Shown here in pieces: positions 11,801 to 24,030 of a stretch of DNA of 64,000 nucleotides. Numbering within the stretch: the first letter of the stretch is position 1; each line of letters begins with the position of its first letter. The DNA is from Avena insularis (taxonomy: Eukaryota > Streptophyta > Magnoliopsida > Poales > Poaceae). The position numbers and the translations under genes were made by a program. Location: positions 237,424,292-237,488,291 of the forward strand of contig CM042687.1 in the NCBI GenBank assembly GCA_023614405.1, written 5' to 3'. The notes beneath the pieces were generated by a model that saw only the letters and a list, made by a program, of their open reading frames with translations, ran no database searches and had not been told where the DNA came from.

Positions 11801-13451
11801 TCGTCGTGATCGACGACACAGAGGGCTAATGGAATGGGCGATGGTAGGGGCGGTGTTGTGCTCCCTGGCGAAGCTCAACGGCGTGGTGGCGAGGCGTGGG
11901 GCGGTGCTGATCGGTCGGAACACGTCGATGCTCGGGGCGGATCTGATGGCAAATTTAATGGCGCACGGGTGCTCCTGGTCGCGCGGCGGCGAACGAGGTT
12001 GTCTAGCGGGGTGCTGGAGTGTTGGCGATCACGCACGCAAGCGGCGAGGGCGGCGCGTGGTATGTGGGTGCTGGTCGAGTGTGGCGCACTGGCGCGCTCT
12101 CGGCTTGCACGCAGAGAGACTGGGCGAGTGCTCGGCGGGTGGTCCAGTGGCTGGCTGCGCTCGGGGCTAGGATAGGGAGTGGCGATGGATGGTGCTACGT
12201 GGTCCAGACAAGGTTGGCGGGGCTAGTTCTTCCTCTAGCTCACTGGAGACATTGGGGTTGGCAAATGGGCTCGGCATGGTCACCATTAATGGCTATGCCA
12301 AGCTCACAGTGGTGATAAGGCTTGTTAATTGGGCTAGATCATCTACTGAGAGTGTAGTGAGAGCTAGAGAGGGAACAAGGTTAGCCAAATTCACTGCTCA
12401 CTATAGTGTTTGTTTGTTTGCTGCTGAAAAGGTGTTTAATGAAATAGCCGAAAGAAATTCAAATTTTAATTTTGGATTCAAACTTGGTGGGTTTTCTAGG
12501 CACATACTAGGGAGTCTCTAGTTAGTTCGATTAGTCAAGGGGCACTAGTTTGGTTGGGTTTTTAAAATGTGTGATCTTCACATATGATAAAGATTCAATT
12601 TTGAATTGTCATTTAAATGAGGTTGTCAAATGTTTCTGCAAGTTTGAAAGGTGGGCTTTGCTTCACTTTTACTTGGTCTAGCAAGGGGTGAAAAGAATTG
12701 GAAAAGTTTCTGTTTGAAACCTTGGACTAGAAACACTCAAAGTGACCTAGTGAGCAAGATTGGCAAAAATGACCATTTGCCTTAATTGATTTGTTTTTGA
12801 TTTTCTCTTTATTTGTTTCTGCTTGGAGATGTTTTATATGATGTTATTTTAATCTTTACACCATTTCTTTCTATTTAGGTTAATCACACAAGATCATTCA
12901 TGCATTTATCAAATCATCACATACACACATGCATTCATATGATTTTAATTACTCAAAGTTTTTGTTAACCCTAATTTTAGTGATTAGAGTTTGATGATCA
13001 TTGTTTTATATTTTTGGGATGTTACATATCCAGAAGGGAGGCCCATGCCGGATAAAGGAAGGCTACGGAGGAGTCACCGATGTACCCGGAGCCTTGGAGT
13101 GCAAGACACGCTAGACTAGTTGTAAGTAGTGTAGGACTATGTAACCTATCCGGCTAGGACTTTTCCTTGTAACCCTAGGACCTGGCGACTATATAAGTCG
13201 GGCCTATAGGAGCCTTTAGGGCACGATAACTTAGATTCTCTAGTCACCACGCACAGCGAGCCAATCCCTGTAACTCGACGTATTGCCTTTATAGTGATTT
13301 ATAGCAGGAGTAGGATTCCGCCACCGTTGTGGGATCTGAACCTGGGTAAGCTGTGTTACCTCGTAACCGTCAACCGTCCGCCTTCCCCCACGTCTCTAAA
13401 CACGCACTGTGAGGACCCCTCCATGGCGTACTCATTGGCAATACCACGACA
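8884..13451 (+). repeat. 3' LTR of the Tat-lineage element, split in two
   Basis: The LTR runs from TGTTGGGGATATG at 8884 to about 9009 and resumes at 13027, ending ACCACGACA at 13451. A TATA box (TATATAA, 13190-13196) lies in the right half. The intervening about 4 kb is a separate nested insertion. The end at 13451 is inferred from the ACCACGACA terminus and the abrupt change of sequence after it. Confidence 0.6.
9010..13026 (-). mobile_element. Nested long LTR (probably solo LTR), minus orientation
   Basis: Read on the minus strand it begins TGTAACATCCC at 13026 and ends with CCGGGTGTT near 9010, the inverted TGTAACA/TGTTACA style of Gypsy LTR ends with the outermost bases eroded on the left. 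The bases TATC flank both sides, an imperfect target-site duplication. Internally it is AT-rich with a GC-rich block at about 11300-12200 and a minus-strand TATA box (CTATAAAAGG, 11767-11758). No gag or pol motif is present, so a solo LTR is the simplest reading. Confidence 0.55.
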
Positions 13452-15183
13452 ATTGTGAGCATGCTTAGCCTATTTGTGTAAGGTGTATGTCATTATGGAT
13501 GCTTAGTAGTTCTTGCTTATCTATGATTAGCTCCAGCTTGCTAGTAGTTTGTAGCACGTCATATGAATGTTTGCTTGCATTGTTTTATTCATACTTTGGT
13601 ATGACATGGTGATATCCTCCTCTGACTGTTCATGTGAATCGACTTGGCACATGCTCACGCATGCATATGACTAATCAATAGTCAGTAAGCCTCGATGATT
13701 TATTTTGCCTCGGAGTTCTTGTATCACTTTCATGCCATAGTTAGTCATGTTTTGTCACAAGCATGATTATGACAGCTATTGCTCTCTCGTTTGTTGCTCC
13801 CTCTTTATTGCTAGCCTTCACTTGCACTGAGTATGTGCTCCACCTGTGTTTCCAACTCACCAAAACCAATATCGCTATCTGTGTCCACTATACCTACATA
13901 TTAGTATCATTTGCTACTTCAGTTCATATTTTATATATGCCGTGTTTTCTTCCAAAATAAAATGTTTATCTGTTTTGAGAAAGTTAGTTAGTAAAGCTCT
14001 CACGAACTTGATGGCACACTTTATTCCTTGCATTTAATAATCCTGAACCACTGTGACTAGTCCATGAAAGTTATATGCTTGTTAATTATATGCTGGGAGT
14101 CAGCAGAACCATGCTATCACGGGGAACGCTTTCAACACTTGTTGGATATCTCATCCAGTTGATTCCTTGCTCTTTTGTTTATGGATGTCGACGATGTGAA
14201 ATAAAGGGGAAGTTGTTAGTTCATGGAGTTTATACATTGTGTTAGAGAAACGCCTGGGCCGCTAGCCTAAGCCATGCCTAATCATGGTGGAAACTTGTAG
14301 CATCACTATAATGAGCATCTATGAAGCGTCCTCAATAAAAAGCTATGCATATGGTAAATAAAAATATTGCTGAGATGCTCATTGTCTGCTTGCCTTATCA
14401 TTTTGGTTATGGGAATGCTCCTGTACCATGTGCAAGGGGTACCCCGTTGGCGGTTCTCGATGATATGCATGTATTTACAATGACAAGAACTTCCAGGTGA
14501 CCAAAGTTGCGTAGCATGCGGAGCGACCCTCGTACTCAAGGGACTTGGGATTTCCAGTCTATGGTCTGTCAAGCATATGATTCAGAGTGGACCTCACTTT
14601 TATCTTAACCACATGAAGATGCCTATGATAGGGCAATGAGAGCTAAAAGCTAATGAGTACCTTCCTGTCAGCATTGGGAAGCCTTTCAAACCTTCACAAA
14701 ACCGTTTCACAACTTTGTTGAGTCACCACTTATTCTATGAGCACCTTCTTGAGAGCATAGTTGTCATTTTTGTGTTTGTTCCAAAACTTGGTTAATTATG
14801 TCATGACTTTGATGCTTATATCTCTGATATCTTTATCTCTAGTCTTCATGTGAACTTCAGAGGTGCCTTGGCATTTATATTGTGCTCTTCAAACAAAGGC
14901 AAGCGAGATACCACTCTATCATACCTTATTATGAGCATTGCAATGTATCTTATGTTTATGTTTCATGATACTTATTATTATTGAGTTGGTTTCTCTTCAT
15001 AGCTTGCAATGACTATTGAGTAGACTTAGTTGCATACTCCTTATTATGAATTGTCTAAGCATCTACTTCTATGCTGAGAATATTTACATCATATGAAGCA
15101 AAGTGTTCGTGAAAGTTCTTTTATCGCACTCAGTTTTCAACTGAATTGCTTGAGGACAAGCAATAAGCTAAGCTTGGAGGAGT
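13452..15183 (+). mobile_element. 3' internal region of a Sabrina/WHAM-type Gypsy element
   Basis: This is untranslated sequence between pol and the 3' LTR. It ends with TTGAGGACAAGCAATAAGC and a purine-rich GCTTGGAGGAG directly before the LTR, a layout familiar from Triticeae Gypsy elements whose LTRs start TGATACGTC. No intact ORF is seen. The 5' part of the element, including gag and pol, is absent. Confidence 0.6.
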
Positions 15184-16564
15184 TGATACGTCCAAAACGT
15201 ATCTACTTTCTCGAACACTTTGCTATTGTTTCTTCTCTAAACTTGTGTGATTTGGATACAACTAACATGGACTGATGTTGTTTTCAGCAGAATTACCTTG
15301 GTGTCTTGTTTTTGTGCAGAAAATGAACTATTAGGAAAAATCCCGGAAAATATGCCAAAAACTATTTCTCACCAGAAGATCCACGGAGCCAAAAGGGGAG
15401 ACAGAGAGGAGGCCTGGGGGGCGCAGGCCCACCTGACCCCGTGCCTAGTGGGGGTTTGGCCACCCCAGGAAGCTTCTAGGCCTTCCTCCGCGCCTATAAG
15501 TTGCCTTCTGACCTAAAAACTCAGGGGGGGGTTCGATAGTTTTCTAGAAAGAGTTCCGCTCCGCCGCCGCCACCAGAAACCAAGATTCGGATCCACAAAC
15601 TCCGTTCTGGCACCCTGCCGGGACGGGGAATTTGGATAGGATCATCGCCATCATCATCACCAACGCATCTCCATCAACCACCGATGTTTCCCTCATCCAT
15701 GAGTGAGTAATCCCCCGCTGTAGGCTTGGGGATGGTAGGGATTGGATGAGTTCTATCATGTAATCGAATAAGATATGTTAGGGCATAGTGCCTAGTTTCT
15801 CTTGTGCTATTTGACTTTGTTGCAACTTGTTGTGCTTAATGCTTGTCACTAGGGCCCGAGTGCCATGATATCAGATATGAACTTATTATTGAATCATTAT
15901 GATAGTGTTGTTTGTGATCTTATCTGCAAGCTGTGTACACATATCATTGTCCGGATCCAAAGGCCCCAAAGTGACAATAATTGGGACAACTAGAGGGGAT
16001 GGCTATGGTGTGAGGATCACATGTGTTCACGGAGTGTTAATGCTTTGCTCTGATGCTCTATTAAAAGGATCACCTTAATTGCCAGTAGTTCCCTAGAGGC
16101 CCTGCTGCCACGGGCTGGCTGGACAGAATATGTTGTGCAAGTTCTCATTCCGAGCATGCATGACTATATTTGGAGCACATGCCTAGGATTGTTTAGTACT
16201 TGGGTGCTTGTTATTATTTATCTGCAATGCCCTAGATCTTGAATTTACATGTTTAGTCTTGTCCATGCAACGCCCGTCATCCATCCCTATGCCTACCGCA
16301 CTCGAATCCTACTGTTACCGTTACTGTTACTATTGCTCATGTTTCACTGTTGATGTTGATGTTGTTGTTGCTTTGTTGTTGCTACTACCAAATTGTTGCT
16401 ACTGATAAACTTTTGTGAGCGAGAACTATTTCCAGGTGCAGCTAAACTGACAACTCAGTTGTTAAGGCTTGCAAGTATTCTTTGGCTCCCCTTGTGTCGA
16501 ATCAATAAATTGGGTAATACTACCCGCGAAGACTGTTGTGATCCCCTATACTTGTGGGTCATCA
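15184..16564 (+). repeat. 3' LTR of a Sabrina/WHAM-type Gypsy element
   Basis: The LTR opens TGATACGTCCAAAACGTATC and closes ACTTGTGGGTCATCA, giving TG...CA ends and a length of 1381 bp. The GC-rich middle and the GTT/GTTGCT-rich tail near 16310-16400 are typical of this LTR class. The family name is from memory of the terminal sequences; Fatima- or WHAM-like membership is possible. Confidence 0.75.
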
Positions 16565-18117
16565 GCCATGGATCAGCGCCTTGTATTCAGCCTCGTTGTT
16601 GGATGCACGAAACCTCATCCGAGACACATATCTCATCGTATCCCCTTGGGGGATGTTAAGATTACTCCGGCTCATCTCTGACGTCACGTTTAGATCCGTC
16701 GAAGTGCATTGTCCAGAGCCGGGACATGTCCGGGGTGCCTAGAAGCTGCAGCTCCATCCATTGTACGAAGAAGTCAGGGAGCACCTATGATTTGATCATG
16801 GTGCACCTTTGGTACATGATGTTCCGCGGGGATAGCTCGATGCCCCATAGGGCCACTCGCCTCGTGGTCTCGGGGTTGTTGAGGATGTGTGATAGTGGTG
16901 TGTCTTTGATGACCACAATCTAATGCTCTTGGAAGTAGTGGCGTAGCCGACGCGCAGTCATGAATACACCATAGGCGAGCTTTTGGTAATGGGGATACCT
17001 TTGTTTTATAGGTGTCAGTACCTCGCTGAGGTAATATATGTGGCGCTGTACCCCGTGGGTTTTGTCTTCTTCGGGTCGTTCGACCACAAGTGTCATGTTG
17101 ACCACTTGCTGTGTTGTAGCAATGTAGAGTAGCATGGGCTCTCTCTCCATTGGCGTCACTAGCACGGGAGATGTAGAGATCAGGCGTTTGAGGTCTTCGA
17201 ATGCCTCGCCGGCTTCAGCCATCCACTCAAATTTTTCGGTTTTGTGGAGCAGTTGGTAGAAGGGAGAGCCTTTTCACCCATGTGGTTGATGAACCTGCTG
17301 AGCACTGCGATTCGCCCAGCTAGCTACTGAACTCCTTTGGCGTCCTTCAGCTTTCCCATGGCTAGTATAGCTTTGATTTTTTCGAGTTAGCCTCGATGAC
17401 TTTATTGGAGATGAAGTACCCGAGCAATTGCCCGGATGGGACGCCAAAGGCGCATTTCTCCGGGTTCAGCTTGATCCTGAACTGATCGAGGTTGTCGAAC
17501 GTCTCGCGGAGGTCGTCTATCAATGCTCGGCTCTCCTTGGTCTTTACCAATATGTCATCGACATAGACTTGGATGTTTTGACCTATTTTATTCTTCAGGT
17601 AGGCATGCATGCACCTTTGATAGGTTGCAACTGCGTTCTTGAGCTCGAAGGGAATCATATTGTAACAGAAGAACCTGAACAGCGTAATGAACGCCGTATT
17701 TTATTGATACTAGGATTTTAGTCGAATCTGATGGTAGCCTGAGTAGGCGTCAAGGAACAAGATTCGTTCGCATCCCGTGGTGGAGTCGATGATTTGATCG
17801 ATCTGCGGTAGGGGGAAGTGATCCTTTGGGCAGTGCTTGTTAAGGGCCGTAAAATCCACTCCTTGGGAACTAGCACGGGGTTAGCTACCTAGGTGCTTTC
17901 TTTGATTTTATGAAGTTAGCATCGAGGAGTCTGTTGAATTCGATGCCAGCTTAAGTTTTGCCCTCGGACAGTCGACGCATCGTTTGCTTGAACGGTCGCA
18001 CATCCGGGTAAACATTGAGTGCGTGCTCGGCGAATTCCTGGGAACTCCTGGCATGTCCACAACACACCAAGCGAAGATTTCCCAACGCTCACGGAGGAAT
18101 TCGACGAGTGTGAGTTC
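16565..18117 (-). pseudogene. Gypsy reverse transcriptase and RNase H remnant
   Basis: The segment 17658-17362 encodes a reverse transcriptase palm with MIPFELKNAVATYQRC, VYVDDILVKTK (the catalytic Y-x-D-D box) and LNPEKCAFGVPSGQLLGYF. The segment 17222-16920 encodes the connection to RNase H (EAFEDLKRLISTSPVLVTP, IYYLSEVLTPIKQRYPHYQK). The frames are not continuous between the segments, and the integrase is missing. In an intact element this polyprotein copies the RNA into DNA. Confidence 0.75.
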
Positions 18118-18922
18118 CTATGCGGAACTCAAGTTATTAGCGATGAGGGACATCTTGGTGGGGTCCGTCGGGTGGACCCGCACCGCCTTGGTGTTGACTG
18201 CGGAGTCGAAGGCTAAGTTAGGTGCGTTCTGCTTTGTCACCGGGGGCAGACTGTTGTCTGTCGACTCCTTTAACCTTGCGAGCTCTTCTTGCATGCCGAA
18301 GGACTGGAAGATTCTGTTGAAGTCTCTATCGCAGTTATCATACTTGGTAAAGCTCCCTAGGACGATGATGACACCGTTGGGTCCTGGCATTTTTAGCAGG
18401 AGATACACATAGTGTGGTACTGCCAAAAATCTTGTGAATGCCACGCGACCGAGGATTGTGTGGAATTGTGAGGGCCAGTCGACCACCTCGAACTCAAGCC
18501 GCTCACGCCTGAATTTCTTGGGGGTGCCGAAGATGACGTCTAGACATATTTTTCCCAGGAGGTACACTCCTTTCCCATGGGACTATGTCGTGGAAGGTTG
18601 TATCTGATGCCTCTAGGCTGCATAGTGGTATCCGCATAGTTGCGAGTGTGCTGGCGAACATGAGGTTGATATCACTGTCGTCGTCCATGAAGACACGACT
18701 CATCTCAAATCCACCGATCTGATCCTCGAGCACCAGGGTGGAGTGGCCGGGGCAAGGAATTTGGCGAGGGTGGTCGGATCTGTTGAAGGCGACGCAAGAC
18801 TCCGAGCCACTAAGGTACTCAAGTGTGGCTGACGGAGAAGTGACGGCTAGGTTTATCTGGCGAGTGATCATCCTCTGGATCATGTTGGATGGGCAAACTT
18901 TTTGTATCATCATGGTACCCAA
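18118..18922 (-). pseudogene. Gypsy aspartic protease remnant
   Basis: The minus-strand frame at 18922-18503 includes HSTLVLEDQIGGFEMSRVF and MDDDSDINLMFA, matching the retropepsin region of Tat-lineage elements, where the active-site box normally reads D-G-G-S-G-I-N or close to it. The change to DDDSDIN suggests an inactive enzyme. A second frame (18567-18118) continues with FRRERLEFEVVDWPSQFHTILGR, the protease to RT linker. A frameshift separates the two. Confidence 0.65.
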
Positions 18923-19049
18923 CGGTCATGGGTATTGTTCTCCTCCATTATTCTGTGACGGCGCATACGTAGGCTGCGCGGGTGCTCCGGGCGGTGGCTG
19001 TAGGCGCCATATGCAATGGCTCCTGGGGCAGGGCCAAACCCCTAATTCA

Positions 19050-21319
19050 CTACATCGCATCGCAACTGTGTGTATCCCTCATGGAGTTTTTGGAATTCCC
19101 TGTAATCCTTAAATAGATGGTTGGCTTTATTCTTGCCATCATGCTTGTCGATGTAGAAGTGGATGGTGTATGGACCTGGAAATTTGTCGAACACGGATAG
19201 CTCATCCTCTCAGGCACGGAGTTGCCATATTTGCATGGGTTTCCCGCCGTCGCGGTAGCTACCACTGCGGTAGCCGATGCTGCGGTTCCCATCTTCGTGA
19301 CGGTCGGCGTAGCCAGCCACGACCATATCGACCTTCTCGCGGTCTTCGTAGATGCGCGCTCTTCTTTTTCCTTGGCGGTCACGTCTACGACCGAGATCGT
19401 ATTCATCATTCAAACGTGTTCTGTTGATGGCATCTTCGCCATCCGCCCAACGATTAGCGATATCCATTAGATGATCAATGGTTTTGGGCTTGATCTGGCC
19501 CAGTTCCTCTCTGAGCTCGCGGTGTCTTATGCCGCCATTAAAGGAGTTGATTGACCTTTCTTCCAAGATGTTTTTGGCGGAGTTCTTGATGATGGACTAC
19601 CGCTGGACATAGGAGCGGATGGACTTGTTCGACCATTGGCAGCTGGCACGCAGCTCTTCGATGGAAGCTGGTCTCTTGCAGGTGCCCTTAAAGTTGTGGA
19701 TAAAGTAGTAGACTAGCTCTTCCCAACCACGGATGGATCTAGAGGAGAGATTATTAAGACAAGCCTTAGCCGCGCCTTTCAACTGCAGCTGCAACCACTG
19801 CATAGAAGTGTTCTTGCTCCCGCCATGGAGCTTGAATGATGATATGTGGTCGTCTAGCCAAATCTTTGGCTCCTGCATGCCGTCGAACTTTGGTTGTCCG
19901 AAGGGAGCTTAAATCCCTTGGGCATCCGCGTCAGTTGTATGGCTCTGCTGAAGCATCTGACGCCATAGAGCTCTGTGTCTTCATCCTCCGATTCCGTGGA
20001 GCACGCATGTTTTGCGCGTGATCTGTTGATCTTGCACTGAGTGAGCTTGTTACGGGCGTCGTACTGCGGTTCCTTCGCCGCGGGTTGTGGTGTCGCCACG
20101 ATAAGTCGTGATCTTCCTCGTCAGACGAGGATATGCAGCTCCTTGCAAATTTTACTGCAGCCTTTTTCTTTGGCTCGGGAGGCTCTTCTCCGGTCAGCGC
20201 GGCTCTGACGAGGCCAAGGCCTACAATCACAAATTTATGGATGTCGGATCGTGGATCCCCGACTGGTGGTTGATTTGCGAGAAGGTACATAGTAGCTGCT
20301 ATGACCGCGACCTACAGTGTCTTAGGCATCATGTTGCCCTGCGAGTCCATCGACATGAAGGACAGGTCGAGTGCCCTTCTGGCCTCGCGTCGGGCGTTGG
20401 GATCCATGTGCTCCAGTTGCGAGCGGCTCTTGTAGGAGGCGTTGTCGTCGTTTCCTTCCGAAGAGGATCCATGGATGGAGTAGAGCGCGGCTCGTCGAGC
20501 ACTTGACTCATCAGCTGCTCATCTGCGCTGCTCGAGCTCTCTATTCTGCTTGACTTGCCAATTATGCTCCTTTATGAGGAGCCAGTGATAGCCCATCAAT
20601 ATGTCGCGAGAGGCATCGATTGGCAAAGGGTTTGTACCTCGCACGGCCTCCCAAACTCTTTCCCATTAGGCATCGTTGAGATGGATCTACTAGCGAGCGG
20701 GATCGCTACCATTGGCGGCTTCAGGTGGCCTGTTCCCGTTGGTATTTGGCGGAGGTGCGCCGTTGGCGTTGATGTTGGGAGGGTGTGTCCCGTCCGCGGT
20801 GTTAGGAGCATGTGGTTCAGTTCCATTCACAGTGGTAGGGGGAGCCAGCGGATTGAATCCGTTGTCGACGTGAGCATCGACGATGACCGCGCACATGTAG
20901 CAGTGGGGGAGATCGTTACTCTCGTAGCTCTCAGATCCGGAACCGTAGGTTCCTTCCTTCATAGGAGAGTCGCACGGATCGGAGTTGCAGCTGCTGCTGT
21001 CATCCAAATAGTACATTAGCGAGGGTGCGTCTAGGGCACCGATTGGCGGCACCCATGAGGCAGGTGCAATTATCGGAGGCGCCACCCGTTTAGGAAGGCG
21101 AAGGGTGCCGATCTGGCCCACCTGGAAGAAGAGGCTCCCGAGCATCATATCGACTCCGTCTCCTACGGAATCGAAGTTCTAGCGGGTCGCCGGCGAGTGG
21201 ACGGTGAAGTTGATGGTGCCTAAGAGGAGGTGGTTCCTCATTGCAGAGGAGTTGAAAATTGCAGTGGATGGGGCCGTCGTGACCGCTAAGCATCCCCAGT
21301 TTCCATGGACGGCGCCAAT
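19050..21319 (-). pseudogene. Gypsy gag remnant
   Basis: The frame at 19878-19597 contains WLQLQLKGAAKACLNNLSS and GWEELVYYFIHNFKGTCKRP, the conserved core of the plant retrotransposon gag (Pfam Retrotrans_gag). The frame at 19566-19210 follows it with the Arg/Asp-rich C-terminal part. Upstream frames (20290-19931, 21148-20690) look like the low-complexity N-terminal region. Stops and frameshifts break the protein throughout. Confidence 0.65.
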
Positions 21320-21800
21320 TGACGAGGTTTGGACTCATCAATACCCATAGTTATGGACTTGGGTTTTGGAGAAGGAGGGAATGCTGGAGATCACGGAACG
21401 GCTAACATACTCGCAACACTAGGACACGAGGTTTATCCAGGTTCAAGCCCCCGGAGAGAAAACCCTACTCCTGCTTGTCTGCTCTTTGTTAATGGCGATG
21501 CCGAAAGTTATAAGGGTGCGCAGATGAGATCTGGTGAGGTATATGCTATGGTTATGAGGTGAGGTCCTCCTCGACATGCCCTCCTGGCCTTTATATAGAT
21601 AGGTCAGGTCTCAGGATAAGCCGAGTCGGTTACAGTTTTAGGGTTTCCCCTTCAAATTTCTATCCAAAGAAGACGTGTCCACCAAGGAGTCGGGTCTTTA
21701 CAGGGCTTGGGCCACCCGGAATTCTCCTGGGCTTCACGATTACGGTACGCCTTCTTTATGGGCTTCTGTTGGGCTAGACTGGATAGCCTAATATCGGGCA
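21320..21800 (-). repeat. 5' LTR of the second Tat-lineage element
   Basis: On the minus strand the LTR starts TGCCCGATATTAGG at 21800 and ends CCTCGTCA at 21320, 481 bp, with a TATA box (CTATATAAAGG) at about 21598-21588. It is followed by ATTGGCGCCGTCC, the usual primer-site context of this lineage. This LTR differs from the LTR at 8884, so the two Tat-lineage elements belong to different families. Confidence 0.65.
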
Positions 21801-22498
21801 CGCGTAGGACTTAGCCATGTCAAAGTCTAAATACATTTTATTTTATAAATATAAAATATCTTATATTTTAAAACTGAGGGAGTACAACGGAGTAGCATGT
21901 GGCAATATGGTCTTTGGCTGCGACAAGACTAGATGGCGTGCCTGAGATCTGACTTTGATCTCGTGATTTTTTGTCTTGGACCGACTGATGTGATCTGACT
22001 AGAAGAGTGTATTGTTTTTGGATCGTTTGTTTTGACTCGCGCTACCGCTGCTCGGCATCGGCATGGTGAGCGCTGATGACGACTGCCTTCAGGAAAAATT
22101 TGCCAAATGAAATCAGTATGTATGTAATCTTTATGTTATGAGATAGCTTGCCCGATGATTGGGTAAAACATATCTTGCATATCAATGATGTTTTTTATTT
22201 GACATTTGAAAAGAAGTAGTACTATTAGATTCTAAGGATATTTCAATTGATCATAAAGCGGTTTCCAGCCCACGTACTATGATACTACGAGTGAGATGCA
22301 CAATATATTTTATGATTTAAACTGCCACACGGTAGGTTGCTCAAGATTGTAATTATTTATGTAAAAGATGAATAAAGCTCTTTGTTTTTGGCTGTGCCCA
22401 TGTAGCTAATGAAGCAGACCGGCTCTGCTTGTAGCAGACATGGCATGCAGGCTAAGGTGTTCGTGGCAATGTAGAGGGTAAGGAAGATTCAGCTAGAT
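21801..22498. other. Intergenic stretch with an eroded MITE end
   Basis: At about 21830-21885 the sequence TTTTATAAATATAAAATATC followed by GAGGGAGTAC resembles the end of a decayed Stowaway-type MITE. I recognise nothing coding before the Rboh-like exon at 22499. Confidence 0.35.
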
Positions 22499-23020
22499 AA
22501 AGGAATAGTCATAGAACAAATGAAGAAATTATGGAAGCAGATGTCAGACTCTTTGATGCACGTCTACGAATATTTATTTGACATGTACAGATCTATATTC
22601 CTTCTATTCAGTTGCTGAACCTTACGCCTGGCCTGTTGATGAGGTTGTTTTGCAACCAGGTGTAGCAAGAACAGCTATGGAAAGCTCAGAGAGATGAGAT
22701 CAAAGAGGTCAGTAGCATGATCTCTAAATCTGACTGCCCTTCTCCACAAAGCTTATATAAAATTTCAAAATTTTCTTACGTGTAAGATTGTGCTGAGCAC
22801 CTAAGCAAACAAGCTTGCCAAGGCGAAGAAAACATGCAAGAACCTACACGGCTATGCCTCGCTGATCATGGAAGAGATGGATCACGATGATCATGGTTAC
22901 ATTAAGGTGCTAATAAATGAAAACCTTATCTCTTCTTTCTAATGCAGCAATAACATACACCGACACATAAAGATCAAGTCTAAATACAGATATGGCAGCT
23001 AGAGAAACTACTTCCTGGAT
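22499..23020 (+). pseudogene. Fragment of a respiratory burst oxidase homolog (Rboh), EF-hand exons
   Basis: Four exon remnants in correct order match the EF-hand region of plant Rboh NADPH oxidases, which make apoplastic superoxide and are Ca2+ activated through this region. (1) About 22503-22590 reads VIEQMKKLWKQMSD, then FDARLRIF and FDM, with a lost base before FDARL and an extra base before FDM. (2) A short piece ends QRDEIKE at 22707 before GT. (3) 22787-22906 reads IVLST-stop-ANKLAKAKK and YASLIMEEMDHDDHGYIK. (4) After an 83-bp GT-AG intron, 22990 onward reads IWQLEKLLPG. GYIK plus IWQLEKLL rejoins the family's GYIEIWQLETLL motif across the intron. An in-frame TAA (22802-22804), the indels and the missing transmembrane, FAD and NADPH domains make it non-functional. 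The retained introns argue against a processed copy. Confidence 0.75.
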
Positions 23021-24000
23021 GCAAACTCGGACAATGACCACCCGAACATACATGAAGATTAGGAAGATGAACGCTGCCGCCCAGGCCTTTCTCATGCTGC
23101 CGTCATCGCCTAGCTTCACGGCCATGATAGCGTCAATCAACCGACATGAGCATCTCGTGCCACCAGTGAGGAACATCGTCCATCAAGAAACCGTTTGACC
23201 ACGAAGATGGAGAACGGATTTAGGAAAACAAGTTGTAGCAGAGAACACATCTGAGAAGCCAATGAGCAGATTAATAAAAAAATGATTTAGAGAAACCGGA
23301 AGGAGTAGAAAACCTTATTGTATTGTTTCATGTTGTTGTTGGAGTAGTTCAGATTTTCCAAATATCACTCCATGTCAAGGGCTACCAAATTTAAATGGGC
23401 CTTTTCCTTGTCAGATCGGTTTCATCACCGGTCAAATGGGGCCCCAATGTATAGACCGATAGTGAGGTAGGTATAGACATGGGCTAACATGGTGAAACGA
23501 GTCCTCAACGTATGGAGCACTGGTGAGGTAGGGCTCGACATGCGCTCACGTGTTGCTCTCAAGGGTTGGCTCGATTTTCAGGATGTGGTCGACGTGGGCG
23601 ACGTGGGGATGCTATATTTCATGACCATGTCCGAAAAGGGGGAGAGTGAACCAACCATGGGGAAATCAAGTGGCAAGAGAGCTTATTTAGACAAAGTTGA
23701 GACTTGAGAGAGAGATGTATATAGTTGTAGTCGGGAGACATAGAACAACCAGAGAGAGGGGTTTGCATACATGTGATAACTAAGGAGTGGCACGGGGTAG
23801 TGGAACATGATCTACATATATGGGTCTGAGTGGCTCTGCAACGAGGAAAGGAAAGTTGAGTGTTCAATTGAGGGAAAGAGTGTGAAGGATGTTATAGAGA
23901 TGGTCTCTTTAATCACTCGTATGAATTATGATAGATCAAGACTAAGCCAAACACATAAGAAGAGGGGTAAGAAGACGATGATTTATTATACATATTTAAG
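23021..24000. other. Unassigned sequence between the Rboh fragment and the Helitron-like end
   Basis: No recognisable gene was found. A minus-strand ORF at 23176-22910 has a hydrophobic stretch but no family resemblance that I can name. The stretch could be the body of a non-autonomous Helitron carrying the Rboh fragment; a 5' TC terminus was not identified. Confidence 0.35.
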
Positions 24001-24002
24001 CT

Positions 24003-24030
24003 CCGTTGCAAAGCACGGGTATTCAACTAG
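24003..24030 (+). mobile_element. Helitron-like 3' terminus
   Basis: CCGTTGCAAAGCACGG forms a short GC-rich hairpin (CCG-T-GC against GCACGG with one bulged T), followed 8 bases later by CTAG and then T at 24031. Helitrons end in a 3' hairpin close to CTRR and insert between A and T, so the arrangement fits. The matching 5' end was not found, and no RepHel ORF is in the window, so any such element is non-autonomous. Confidence 0.55.

Larger units (their letters stand above)
4341..13451 (+). mobile_element. Tat-lineage Ty3/Gypsy element, 3' half only
   Basis: The element is read in plus orientation: an internal region with an antisense accessory ORF (4667-8283), a polypurine tract (8873-8883) and a 3' LTR that starts TGTTGGGG at 8884. 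The 5' LTR, gag and pol are missing. Grass elements of the Tat lineage (Grande, RIRE2, Retand) are known to carry an extra ORF, often antisense, between pol and the 3' LTR, which is the layout seen here. The LTR is split by an insertion at about 9010-13026. The 5' truncation point near 4340 is uncertain. Confidence 0.6.
16565..21800 (-). mobile_element. Second Tat-lineage Gypsy element, 5' half, minus strand
   Basis: On the minus strand the order is 5' LTR (21800-21320), gag remnants, protease, reverse transcriptase and the start of RNase H, with the sequence cut off at 16565 where the Sabrina/WHAM-type LTR ends. The reverse transcriptase wording (ATYQRCM, VYVDDILVKTK, KLNPEKCAFGVPSGQLLGY) is characteristic of the Tat lineage. 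All reading frames are broken by stops and frameshifts, so the element is dead. Confidence 0.75.

Noticed and set aside
11499..12521. Several overlapping ORFs of 90-113 codons
   Set aside because: They lie in the GC-rich core of a nested LTR, overlap in multiple frames and carry no recognisable motif.
16300..16410. Apparent microsatellite-like run of GTT/GCT triplets
   Set aside because: It is part of the normal 3' portion of this Gypsy LTR class and not an independent repeat locus.
22910..23176. Minus-strand ORF with a hydrophobic segment (AAAFIFLIFMYVRVVIV)
   Set aside because: It overlaps the Rboh fragment on the opposite strand, matches no family I know and has no supporting context.
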